From Branchiostoma belcheri (taxonomy: Eukaryota; Chordata; Leptocardii; Amphioxiformes; Branchiostomatidae), in NCBI RefSeq assembly GCF_001625305.1, contig NW_017803882.1, positions 150,650 to 214,649 on the forward strand: a stretch of DNA of 64,000 bases, read 5' to 3'. Each line of letters opens with the position of its first letter. Positions within the stretch are counted from its first letter, which is position 1. The notes beneath the pieces are model-generated. The model made no database searches, was not told the origin of the DNA, and saw only the letters and a program-made list of their open reading frames with translations. Shown here one piece after another: positions 52,850 through 62,812 of the stretch. Made by a program: the position numbers and the translations under genes.

Positions 52850-55585
52850 GTACCTTTACTTTTTGCTGTCCTGTACTTTCCTGTGTACTTCCTCATCCAG
52901 AAAGATCATGGCTCCAAATACCCATCTACAACATAACCAAATCTTCCAGATGAATTTTGGAGAGGGTAGAAAAAAATACAAAGAAGTTCCAATTTGGCAA
53001 GCTTGGAAAATACTGGCTTTATGTTATGATTCTTGTATGCATTACCTCAATGAATAGTTTGAGCCCAATTCTTTGAAGGTAAAGTAAAAGGACCATTTTT
53101 CAGACAGTGAAACTGTGTTTTGCAGTCTAAGATCATATGCCATGTCATCCAATGTTGTATATTCGATTTTTGGTAGCTGAAGGTTTATACATAAGGCATT
53201 TTTTAATTTGCTATTGTACACATGCCTTTATGCTTCCAGTTACTGAAAGTGTGCTATATATACAGTGTCTATATATGCAGTCTAAATAATAGAGTCATCT
53301 ATGTTTTAAAGTTAAAAGCATTTTTTTTTTGCTCTTTTTCCAAGACGTGGTCACACGGAGAGCGAACCGGCACCGCCACCTCCCGGGGGAACGGACTGTC
53401 CGAAGCACCCGGAGCTTTCGTCAGAAGAAGACCGCCTGTCCACGTTTTTTAGCTGGCCCCTGTACAGCCCCATCTCACCACGCAAGCTCGCCCAGGCCGG
53501 GTTTTATTACACATGTAAGTACTTAGTAGGCTAGTAGCATAGACTGTTAGTAGCATAGACTGTTAGAAGTTAGACAGCCTTTCCACGTTTTTCCGCTGGC
53601 CAAAACTCGCACAGGCCGGATTTTTTACATGTAAGTAACATGAACAGGAGGGATGTCACCACTATTAACTCTTTTCATGCTTCCTCTGAAAGCTGAATGT
53701 TTTAGTTGTAAGTTCTAGTTTAACCTTTATTTCCAATTCTAACCATGTTGCCCCCCCCCCTTACTTCTCCCCAGATATCGATGACCAGGCGAAGTGTTAT
53801 TGGTGTGAGGGAGAGCTGAAGGACTGGCAGGCTGGAGACGACCCGTGGACTGAACACGCGCGCTGGTACGGGGAGGAGTGCGGCTTCGTGCTACGGGAAC
53901 GCGGCATTGGCTACGTCCGCCAGATCAAGAACACCTTCCCTTCTCTTGTGCAAGTAAGTACAGATTTTAAAGATGACCATATATACTTTGTACTCCAAAC
54001 ATACAAGTTACAAGAGGAAGTGTGGTACAATGTAGCTCCTGGTGCAGCAAGTGGGAAAGGGGACATAGACGATTTAGGTAGTGGATGCTACCTGAAACGT
54101 CTGACGGTTTCCAAAATTGTATGCAGTTGCTTTAGTGCATGATTTGAAAGATCATGTATGTTCTAAAACTTTTTTTTCCGTCATTTCCAGGTGGTCCATC
54201 ACCATTCACAGCAGGACTTTGTCCAAGACTTCATTGTGGGCTCCGCAAACGTAACGATCCAAGTAGGAAGCCTCGACCCAGAGGACGAATTCGAAGAGCG
54301 CGTGCTAGACGCCATGGACTCGAGAGTCGTGAGAAACGTGGTAGAGATGGGCTTCGGTCAGCAGAACGTGGAAATCGTGGTACGAAGACGTCTTCGCGCG
54401 CGAAGGGGACCTTTCACGACCATAACGGACCTTGTTGAGTCTTTGCTCGCGATGGATGAACGCGGTGAGGACCAGGGAGACAACCCGGATGCTGAGGATG
54501 AAGAGGACAGACACGCAGAGGGGCCAACTCTGACCGGAAACCAAGAGCCAGAGGAGGCTGCTGCTGAGCAGATGGAGGAAGAACCAGAAGAAGGTGGGTT
54601 TGACTCAAACACTAACACTATGGCTGGTCAACTGCCTGGAAGAACCAGCTACCTCCAGTTGTAGCTTAAGAAAATTTAGAGCTAGCCTCTACCGGGCTTC
54701 AGAGATGGCTAGAAAGAAAAGAAATTAGCCAAATAGATAACATGTCAGGGGAGTTGGTCTGCTAGAGAGAATAATAGAGCAGAAAATTCCTTTAATGATT
54801 CTTTATTGACACAACAAAAAAGTACAGAGACTTTTGTATGGTCTTCTACAACTTAACTAAAGATCTAACAAAGCTAAATACATGTGTGGATAACGTCATC
54901 TTACGTACAGAGTATATGTATGATGTAACAATAAAGGTTAACTATTCTCTAACATGTGGTCTCTAAGATCGAAACATTCTTTAATGTATTTTCCTATTTG
55001 AACACTGTATTGGTTATCTCCCCTGAGAATGTAGTTGAATTTATCTATAGCATCTAACGTATTGAAATCAATTGAACAAGCGGAAAGAAAGGTGAACAGC
55101 AATAGGCGCTTGTCATTTAATTGACTAACTCCCCTGGCATTTTCACTGTTTGTTTGGCCAGTTCCTACTCTTTCCAGCCGCTTCTGAAGCCTACTTTTAT
55201 TGTGTCTTATTTGGCAAATTTCTACTTATAAAGGAGGAAGCAGCCTTAGACATATTTTTGCACATGAAGCAAAGATGTTTTGTACTACATTTACTTGCAT
55301 AATGGTTGCTGGGAAAGATTTCTTTTTCATGTGGTTTGATATTCTGATCTTTGATTTATTTCAGAAACGCCAGCTTCAATGGAGGAACTTCAGCAAAGGC
55401 TCAGGCGAATGAAAGAGGAGCGTATGTGCAAAATCTGCATGTCTAATGATGCCACAATGGTTTTCATTCCGTGTGGACATCTATGCTGCTGCGAGGGCTG
55501 TGCTCATTCTATGAGATCTAGAGGTAGAAAGTGCCCAATATGCCGAGCTCGCATCCTTAAGGTGCAGAGAGCTTTCCTTGCCTGA
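51735..55585 (+). CDS. XIAP-like inhibitor of apoptosis (3 BIR, UBA, RING)
   Basis: Five coding exons (51735-52849, 53345-53514, 53775-53953, 54191-54593, 55365-55585) join in frame, 2088 bases, giving 695 residues. BIR1 about 105-172 (CYQC...H...C), BIR2 about 279-348 (CAFCGG...EHERHYPHC), BIR3 about 400-465 (CYWCEGELKDWQAGDDPWTEH...C), UBA about 529-575 (RVVRNVVEMGFGQQNV), RING about 643-682 (CKICMSND...CGHLCCC...CPIC). The order matches vertebrate XIAP, a caspase inhibitor and ubiquitin ligase; there is no CARD, unlike cIAP1/2. Linkers rich in Ser, Asn and Thr make it about 200 residues longer than XIAP. Start chosen at ATG 51735, the first ATG after the acceptor. Confidence 0.9.
53345..53514 (+). 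CDS. XIAP-like gene, coding exon 2 (first part of BIR3)
   Basis: Acceptor TTGCTCTTTTTCCAAG ends at 53344; donor ACAT|GTAAGT at 53515. Encodes a proline-rich spacer (PAPPPPGGTD) and EEDRLSTFFSWPLYSPISPR then KLAQAGFYYT. A shortened copy of its 3' half lies in the next intron (53577-53637). Confidence 0.85.
53577..53637 (+). repeat. Partial duplicate of coding exon 2 within its intron
   Basis: CTTTCCACGTTTTTCCGCTG, then CTCGCACAGGCCGGATTTTTT and ACATGTAAGTAAC copy the exon end at about 53436-53520 with an internal deletion. It is preceded by an 18-bp direct repeat (TAGTAGCATAGACTGTTA twice, 53532-53567). It keeps a donor-like GTAAGT but has lost the middle of the exon, so it is a dead remnant. 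Confidence 0.75.
53775..53953 (+). CDS. XIAP-like gene, coding exon 3 (zinc-binding half of BIR3)
   Basis: Acceptor CTTCTCCCCAG ends at 53774; donor CAA|GTAAGT at 53954. Encodes YIDDQAKCYWCEGELKDWQA, then EHARWYGEECGFVLRERG, so all four zinc ligands of BIR3 (two Cys, His, Cys) lie here. Confidence 0.9.
54060..54140 (+). ncRNA. Penelope hammerhead-like remnant in intron 3
   Basis: AGACGATTTAGGTAGTGGAT then GCTACCTGAAACGTCTGACG matches the motif at 28777-28815. The stem II arms differ in sequence (AGGTAG/CTACCT versus AGCTAGT/ACTAGCT) but remain paired, and GAAACGTCTGACG is unchanged. The first core box reads TAGACGA rather than CTGACGA, so it is probably inactive. Trailing TTTCCAAAATTGTATGCAGT also resembles the element. 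Confidence 0.6.
54191..54593 (+). CDS. XIAP-like gene, coding exon 4 (UBA domain)
   Basis: Acceptor TCATTTCCAG ends at 54190; donor GAAG|GTGGGT at 54594. Encodes VVHHHSQQDFVQDFIVGSAN, the UBA (MDSRVVRNVVEMGFGQQNVE) and an acidic tail (EDQGDNPDAEDEEDRHAEG) that leads to the RING exon. The frame would read into the intron to a stop at 54662 if unspliced. Confidence 0.85.
54785..55205 (-). mobile_element. Non-LTR 3' fragment in an intron (antisense to the gene)
   Basis: The minus strand reads RLQKRLERVGTGQTNSEN, FTFLSACSIDFNTLDAIDKF, then DNQYSVQIGKYIKECFDLRD to TAA at 54940-54938, a retroelement-like polymerase C-terminus. A 3' UTR follows and ends near CAATAAAGAATCATTAAAGG at about 54790. It is 5'-truncated. 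The call rests on the reading frame, its position and the 3' tail. Confidence 0.5.
55365..55585 (+). CDS. XIAP-like gene, last coding exon (RING)
   Basis: Acceptor TTGATTTATTTCAG ends at 55364. Encodes a short coiled stretch (MEELQQRLRRMKEER) and the RING C-K-I-C...C-G-H...C...C-P-I-C, ending RAFLA and TGA at 55583-55585. RING is the E3 ligase domain, placed at the very C-terminus as in all RING IAPs. Confidence 0.95.
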
Positions 55586-55604
55586 AGATATACAGTCATG
55601 TACA

Positions 55605-55610
55605 AATAAA
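55605..55610 (+). terminator. Polyadenylation signal of the XIAP-like gene
   Basis: AATAAA 20 bases after the stop codon, followed by a GT-rich stretch (GTGTCTCC, TCTGTGTGTTC). This implies a very short 3' UTR. Confidence 0.75.
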
Positions 55611-57499
55611 GTGTCTCCAGTTCAGTCTGTGTGTTCAGTTCTATTATGAAACAACTTAAAGCCACTTTACTAAACATCTTTTCAAGGCTATAACTGTTAG
55701 AGTTTACAAGCTAAAAGTACATTGTGTCTACAGTAGTTGCAGTAGTGCACAATGCTAATGATGTAGTAAGGTGGCTGTTACATGCTACGAAGTCTACCCT
55801 TATGTCTATCCAAATAACGACTTGTGCTGAATATAAAATAAACATGCTTCCATCCATAAGAAGGGTGTGGCTATGGTTACGTGTAAGGACCCAGTCACAT
55901 GTCACGAGGTATGTGACCGCGTCGCTTTTGAACCGTTGAAATGGTCTTTGTGACAGATTTGGCGCCAAACCGAACACGGAAAACCGTTGAAGGGGGATTC
56001 CCCTTTGTGCATGTGATGAGTGCGTGCACACATTATTGCGCACACACTATTCTCCAACAGGTAAAGGTCTAACCAACTGTAGCCTGGCTTTCCCCCCGAA
56101 GAAAGCTGCGTGTACACATTTGCATTGGCTAGTCTCCAAGTTGGAAGTTAGCCAAATGTATCTCTGGGCGGTTAACGCCATTCCTTTGAGTTGGTCCCGT
56201 GATGTTTATTACAGCGAACGTACAACGGTTTCTGCACCGAGATTGTGCCAACTGGAGTTGAAAAATGACCATAGCAATGCGCCCAACTGGAAATTCCACA
56301 GTTAAGGGCACTTCATCATTTGACGCTTTGATGAGGATGGTAACAGATTATCATTTTACACCAATAATAAATAATCTTTGTGTATTGAACTCTTTGTGTC
56401 ATACACTGCCATACATTGCAGTGTGTTGAGTACTCGATTTATTTGGTATATGACTTCGGATTGTCACATGGTTTTCCTTGTGTATCTATAGAGGTTTAGT
56501 ACTATGATAAGTAGATCATTTCGTCATAGGTGCCGAAAACAGAAGTAACATGCAATAGCCGTAGGCCTTCCTATTATGTGTCGACATCTCAGCCTCTGTT
56601 TCGTGTCGTTCTGGTGGCTGTTCCTGTGGAGAGTGGAACTGTGATGTTATACCTCCGACATTCAGGTATCATCTCTCTGCTGTGATATTAAGCAAAGTCA
56701 GTCGACACCCCTCGAACTCTCTGTATTAGACTAGTCCATATTTGAATATTAAGTAGCTCAGTCTATTAGAGAAACCCAAGACTCTAGTTCCTTCTCTTTC
56801 AGCCTGGCCTGGACTCCAGACTGAGCACATCCACGTTTGTACCACTACTAACCCTTCCGGATTAAAGCATCTAAAAAGACACTCCAAAGTCTCGTCCAAG
56901 TACACTGTCAAGTTCAAGAGCACAACAGTGTGAACGCTAGGGGTTTTGGCCGGGTTAATTATTTAGCGGTTTCAACCGGTTTTTAAAAGTCTGGTCTGAA
57001 CGGGGTGAAAGTGGTATCAAAATGCAGTGAAGGGGGGGGGGGGGTCACTGAAGGAGAGGGGTAGCCGTATTAGATGCCGAGGCAGGCAAACGTTAGAACG
57101 AACAAACGACTAAAGACAAAACCGGTAGAAGCACTGCCAACCCCGGCGAGAGGTACCGACCAGGGTGGTAGGATAGACGAAGTTAAGTAAAGTAGGTGTG
57201 CAGCGAAGTGTTAGGGAATATGTTTAGGTAATTTTAGGGAATATATTTTTAATTAAAATTAGTTGTATGACTAACAAGAATTTGTGTATTGGGATGCAAT
57301 CTTAGGTAAAAAGTATATTAATATACGAAGTTAACTACGCAGGGTAAAAGTTTACGTACCGGGTGTACACGAGAACAACCCAGACAGCGGTCTAGACCAG
57401 ACGTATGTGAAATCTGAGTTGGAAGTCAGTACAGGCGGTACAGGAGTCAGGAGTCACTTCCTACAAGTCCCGCAAGAGGGAAGAGTGGCATTGACAAAT
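55611..57499. other. Non-coding interval
   Basis: No gene supported. Contains a G run near 57033 and AT-rich stretches. A few frames up to 110 codons on either strand overlap each other. Confidence 0.4.
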
Positions 57500-58101
57500 T
57501 GGGAAAGTCAAGGGTAGGGCAATACGTACTGTCACGAACGTATTTCGGGAGCCACCTGCACGGTTCGTAAGTTTGATAATTTTAAGTCGGCATAATATCA
57601 CGTACCAGACTGGTGGGGTTTTGTGTTGCGTGCTCTGTTTCATCACACAAATCCAGCCTAGCCACGAGAGGGACCAGTCCTCAGCCCTGCTTCGGGTGAG
57701 GCCAGTTCTGGTCCAGAGATGGGAAGTTGTCCCGCTAAGCAACAGGGCTGGACGCGGAGCAAGGCGTAGAACTGACACTAGACACGGATTCCAACCTGGT
57801 CGAAGAACTCACACCTGGTGTAAATGCCCTTCCGCGCGGGGGCGCGCGGACATTGACGCGGACTGCCAGAAAGCAGCGACAGCGGGCTATCAAACTGGGG
57901 AAGAACGCGTGCCTGGCGGGGAGGCCTCTTCGCGCTCAAGCGTGGGGACGGAACCTGTCGTGTAACGTCAACACCAGACCCCGACCTGTTAAGAGAGCCA
58001 GCGCAGGACCAGATCGCCATTCCACCAGCGAAGAGGAGAGCTGCCGAGCGAGGAATTCCCCTTGAGCAGTTATCCAGACCACCAAAGCGCGTTAACCTAG
58101 A

Positions 58102-58846
58102 ATGGCGGACTCATCCGGGAGAACCGACGCCGTGCCCGACGACGGCGGCATCGAGGAGTGGGGGACGGGCGCCCCGAACGTGCTCAACGGAGATGCATAT
58201 GGCCGCGTACACACTCACGGACCGGTAGAACGGGACTTGCGGTCCTGGGACCAGAAGGCCCAGGCCGCGGGGGTGGACACCTGGCCCGCCGATCGAGACC
58301 TTATGCGGGAGGTGTACGCCTGATACAGGCCGGCTGCAGAAGGCGCACGCCTACCTCCGTTGCAAGGAGGGGGAGCTGCTGCGAGCCACCCGGGGCCTGA
58401 CCCGTGTGATGGAAAAATTGGAGGAGGAGCTTGCCGGGGGCCCCGGGTTCCCGAACTTGTTCCGGCTTCTCTGAAATGACGAGGACGGGCGCCGCGACGT
58501 GCCCACCCCGGCGCCTGATCCGCGCTCCCATCCGATGGAGGCGATCGTGGCCTCATTCGAGCCCCACCCCCGCTTCGACATCGTCGCCCAGGTCCGGGCG
58601 TACGTCGCCCAGGTCCGGGCGTACACGGAGCAGGTCAGGAACCTTCCGTGGGTGGTGGAAGAGCTGAAGGAGCGCGTTAAGCAGCGGCTCGGTGCGTTAC
58701 CAAATCACGACCACCACGTACTCTATTATATTGCCCGAGGGTTGGGCCGTGGCACTTGCACATGGGAGGAGCCAATTCACCAGCGGCCGGAGCTGTGGAC
58801 CGCGCCGGATCCCATCGGCCGGGCTGAGCGGGAGGCGCCCGAGTAG
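58102..58846 (+). pseudogene. Unrecognised broken ORF in a GC-rich block, possibly gag-like
   Basis: ATG 58102 opens MADSSGRTDAVPDDGGIEEW, ending at TGA 58321; the reading appears to continue in another frame (LQKAHAYLRCKEGELLRATR...LEEELAGGPGF) through an in-frame TGA to DIVAQVRAYVAQVRAYTEQV and a stop at 58846. The 18-base unit GCCCAGGTCCGGGCGTAC is tandem at 58588-58626. The surrounding 57.5-58.9 kb is much more GC-rich than its neighbours. I do not recognise the protein; position between a GC-rich leader and an LTR start suggests an LTR element gag, an inference. Confidence 0.35.
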
Positions 58847-59062
58847 AGCAGCGCCCGGAGGGAGAGAAAGTTGGACTTGAATGTAATGTGAACTTTTGAA
58901 AATGGACATTTCTTTGGACTTGAATATCAGGTGAATTTTTGAATATGGACTAGACTGTAGACACCAAGACCAGGTAGGAAACCAATCTTGAATCGTATCA
59001 GTCTAATTAGGTTAAGGTCCAATTTTGAACTGTATTAGTTTAATGGTAGTTGAAAACCAGTT

Positions 59063-59440
59063 TTAAATTGTATTAATTGCCTGATTACGGTTGAACAATG
59101 TAAGTCCCTTTTTAAATAGCGTCGGGTATCCGGGGTCTTTAGGTGGGTGACCCTCAGGGAGTTGCGACCCTGCCCAGCCCAGGCTAGCTATTGTGTAAAA
59201 TCCCACATAGATAGATGGTGCCGTCACCATGGTTAGGGTTATTCTGTGAACTTGATATGTCCTGGTGTCGTGTGGCGCTGGGAGTTCTATCCCTGAGTCG
59301 AGGTAGACAAACTCCTCTCCTTCCAGTGCCTCCTCTGCGTTTGTTAGTAATTTGATGAATGATTCATCTGTGGCGTGCACCCCTTTGCTGTGGACCGTGG
59401 TTCGTTGTCCTTTGCGACTTAAACCTCTTAAGGGAAACAT
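59063..59440 (-). other. Unrecognised 125-codon open frame
   Basis: Minus-strand frame MFPLRGLSRKGQRTTVHSKG with LTNAEEALEGEEFVYLDSG and PSIYVGFYTIASLGW. No domain recognised; no promoter or splice context. It lies within the presumed LTR element and is opposite to its sense. It could be chance. Confidence 0.25.
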
Positions 59441-60500
59441 GACGGCAGAAGAGGGCTCAGTTAGCGTCGTCTTAGGTTTGCCTCTACCGTTTTGGGGATG
59501 TCAATATCGTCTTTCTCTAGTTCCTTGTTTGAATTTTGGCCGTGGGGCCTAGTTTTTTAATATACGGCTTCCACCAGTGCTCCTGTGGTGCCCTGCTGAG
59601 CTGCGAGGCGGTAAACAGGGTCACAGGGAGCCCGTCCTTCCCGAATCGTATTGTGTAGACAGTTTATTTTTAGGGTGCGGCGTTGTGTAATTTTGATCTG
59701 TGTCTGTGCCAACTTAGAGAAGAGACGGATAGGACCGACATGAGATAAACACGTGCACCGTCAATCTGTACTCGCGTAATGGCTCGTCCTTAGCCTAGCA
59801 CTAGAGTTGTTGTGGTGGTACCGGTGACTCCCTTCCTTCCCTGGTCAGACTCTTGTCTTGGCAGACGATCGGGTCTCCCTCATATCCACTGTCCACAGGT
59901 TCCGACAGTGCCCTGTCTGGTGACCGTTGTTCATAACTGTCTGCGGCAAGTATCCTGCTCCTGTGATTTTCTGAACGTTTTCCCCCATCGCCGACAGTCC
60001 AATGTTAGGTGATTACGGGTCCAGTAGATCAAGTTGACACTGGTTTGCTCTGTAGTAGCCATCTAAGTCGCCGCATAAGTGACACTGATTTGCTCTGTGG
60101 TATTTGCCCCTGTGGACACCGATCAGAGTATCGATCGGAGCGTAAAAGTAGCTCCTCCCATTGAATCCACAAATGTTGCCATTAGGCTCATCACGTCTGC
60201 GGGGCGACGCGTCCTGTCTCTGCGCGGACGGGTCTTAATTCTATCTTGTTCGGACTAAAACGTGTACGACCATATGTTATATGTTATTTATATGTTGTTT
60301 AGTTTAGTAGTATTTAACCGGATTATGCAGATAGTTAATTTTGGTATTTACTTGTATCCTATGTAACCATATTTATACTTTTGTAACTGAAATATAGTAT
60401 TTCAAATACATGTATTACGCAAATGATGAAATCTTTTCTGGTGTTGATGTTAAAAATTGACTGTGTTGACTAATTGTAGCGCCGAGGATGACGCTAGTTT

Positions 60501-60797
60501 AAAGCAAGGGGGTGTAAGGAGGGGCCCCCGATTGTAAGCTACTTCTGCACTGTGACAGACATGTTTTCGCAACGTTCGGTTACATATTCCTACTGTAGTT
60601 ACGCTTCAAAGGCACAGACGGCTCTGAAGTTGATCTTGGTAACCAGTGTACCTCACGTTGATGAAAGTCGGTTGTTATTTTTAAGCTGTAATGACAAGTT
60701 GTTCACTCCGGAATGAGACCGTTGTAACCTGCAATTACTCACAGCCATTAGGTTCGGTAGTCACTGCTGTCGAACCGGTAACCTGACAATGTCATGA
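60501..60797 (+). mobile_element. Polypurine tract and start of a 3' LTR
   Basis: AAAGCAAGGGGG at 60501-60512 is followed directly by TGTAAGGAGGGGCCC, the expected start of a 3' LTR. The LTR end is not resolved; the position given is a minimum guess. The design mirrors 11893-11911 on the other strand. No matching 5' LTR was found within the window. Confidence 0.45.
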
Positions 60798-61811
60798 TTG
60801 TTAGACAACTGGCAGGCGGTGAAAGAAGGGAAACCTTACCTCCCCGCTCAGAACATGGGTTATCCCACTGGTCGATCCCCTTCCTATAACCAAACTATGT
60901 TTATCGAAGATATTGGAGATTGGAACGGTATTGTATATTGGGAGGGTTTTGAAGCGTCGGCACCCGGTTCACCGAAAGGACGTGGACTCGGTGACGTTGA
61001 CCCGAAAGGTTAGCAGGTAATCTCTGAAGTGAAGGTTAATCGGAAGAAACGTGCTTTTTCACCATATCTTGGCACGCTATATTCCAGCAGAAACCCTTCA
61101 AACCGTTGATTGCTTTTACCCAAATTGAGTTGTTTTGGCCAATCCGTTACTAAATCTATAATTGGAAAGGACAAATTTGGAATTGGGTGGAACCCAAGCT
61201 TCTTAGGAATAAAAGAGGAAAACTGTGAGAAACAGAGAGGAAAAAAGGCGGCTCCCGCGGAGTCTGACGCACGGGGAACCCTTAGCGACTTGGCGACCAC
61301 CTGTTAATTCGGACTCAGAACTTTGCACCGATGGCCAAGTTAGCTGTTACGTGTCAATCTGTGAGGAGGAGGCGGGAACTCACGTCTAAAACAGGTGCAG
61401 ACATGGAAGGGTACAAGTTAGAACACATTCGTTTCAAGGGGCGGACATACTGCAATACTCATAATGGGCGCTGGAGGGCGCTACCAAACCGACCTTCGCG
61501 TACTAACCAACAGAAAAGAAAGCGGGTCCTTCGGATAAAAATGACTAGAAGATCCTCAAATCGACATTTTATACGGTGATACGAATGTAGGAGAAAAAAG
61601 ATAAATCCAGTTTGTCGTATCGTGTCTTAGATGTGATATTCAACACTTTTGTGACCAAAAATTTACAATCTACTCGGACAGGAGTGACTCGGGATCAAAC
61701 AACTTCTATTTGACTCCATGACTCTACTCTACAACAAGGAAGTGCTGTGAACCCTCCCACGTGACCGTGCTGGCCAATCAGAACGGTGGGTTTTGCAAAA
61801 CTTTCCTTTAG
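60798..61811. other. Non-coding or unassigned
   Basis: An 82-codon basic frame at 61331-61579 (MAKLAVTCQSVRRRRELTSK...YCNTHNGRWRALPNRP) is not recognised. The first part may still be LTR. Confidence 0.35.
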
Positions 61812-62030
61812 AAAAAATCGTATATCAAGGGATTTTTTGCTTTCTATAGCAAACACACGTATCATGTAAACAATGAAAATTTTTTCCCCAATTCTAACCG
61901 CTTGTTCGATATTTACGTCATGTATTAGCCATGACCCGGCCCTCACTGTGCGCGACCGCAGTACTCATGTCTAAACAAGCGTATACGTCCGACAATCGCT
62001 CGGATGCCGAAACTTCCCTGCCTGATCCGG
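61812..62030. repeat. Repeat shared with 7613-7763, rearranged
   Basis: 61812-61898 matches 7613-7700 directly; 61980-62030 matches 7713-7763 as a reverse complement. The 80 bases between are unique to this copy. Confidence 0.7.
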
Positions 62031-62068
62031 TCAGTAATGAACAGGCTTTCATCTCAAATCCTTTTTAA
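61967..62068 (+). CDS. Short ORF, possible start of a DIRS-like ORF1
   Basis: ATG 61967 to TAA 62068, 33 residues starting MSKQAYTSDNRSDAETSLPD. Part of this frame is conserved in the reverse-oriented copy at 7713-7763 (SDNRSDAETSLP), and there it lies on the same strand as the recombinase fragment. Small Ser/Asp-rich N-termini fit DIRS-like ORF1, but with this length the call is weak. Confidence 0.3.
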   Translation: MSKQAYTSDNRSDAETSLPDPVSNEQAFISNPF

Positions 62069-62498
62069 ATCAGGTCTGAGTGATGAAAGGGATTTTATGG
62101 TGGACCTAAACTCACGCTGTTCGGGCACAATCATTTTTTGGTCCGGACTCTTTTAGACAAGTGCGGAGTAATTGCGGTATGAGACCTTTAATAGGTAGCG
62201 ATTTTAGGTAGCGATTTTAGGTAGCGATTTTCCTTCCCTAGAATCACGTTGAATTTCTCTACAATGGGATTATTTTGAAAGTTCAGGGTTGCACCAAACT
62301 GTCGCGGAGACATCCCTTCGTCGCTGTCAGGCTATCGCTGAACACAGGTACGTCGCTTTTTTCCCGATATTTGTGCCGTAAATATACAAGGTTCGTGGGT
62401 CCCCTGAAGCAACATTACTATTTTCTCGATTTTGGGCCATTTTCAGTCGTCTAGTTCGGGATTTTCCGAGAGAATTCCATGTAAGGACATTATATTAT

Positions 62499-62525
62499 GA
62501 GTAGAGTAGAGTAGAGTAGAGTAGA
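62499..62525. repeat. (GAGTA)n microsatellite
   Basis: Five uninterrupted GAGTA units at 62499-62525. Confidence 0.9.
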
Positions 62526-62812
62526 TCTTTCGTTCTTGTGTCCTTGTTCCATGGGAATAAGATGTCAGGATTTCTTTGACAGTGTTCTAGCCAAATTTCC
62601 CGGTCATCACTGACAAAAATTTTGCCTACTCCACCATCTTTGAGTCCGTCTGCTTTGAGTGGAGTGGGCAAAATGAAGAATAATGAAACTCTTGTGTAAT
62701 TTAGGTACTAGTACGTGCACGTGGCTAGCACCCTGGACCAAAAACGCCCAGAGAGTGCTTACAACTATTAAGTGAGCAAGTGTAGAGCAGAGTGCCATCC
62801 TCTAACTTCAGC

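Noticed and set aside
54191..54664. 157-codon frame as an alternative C-terminus of the XIAP-like protein
   Set aside because: The frame runs through a good donor at 54594 into an intron; the spliced product joins in frame with the RING exon.
57461..58909. Several overlapping open frames on both strands
   Set aside because: High GC content suppresses stop codons; the frames overlap each other and only the plus-strand 58102-58846 set has the look of a decayed gene.
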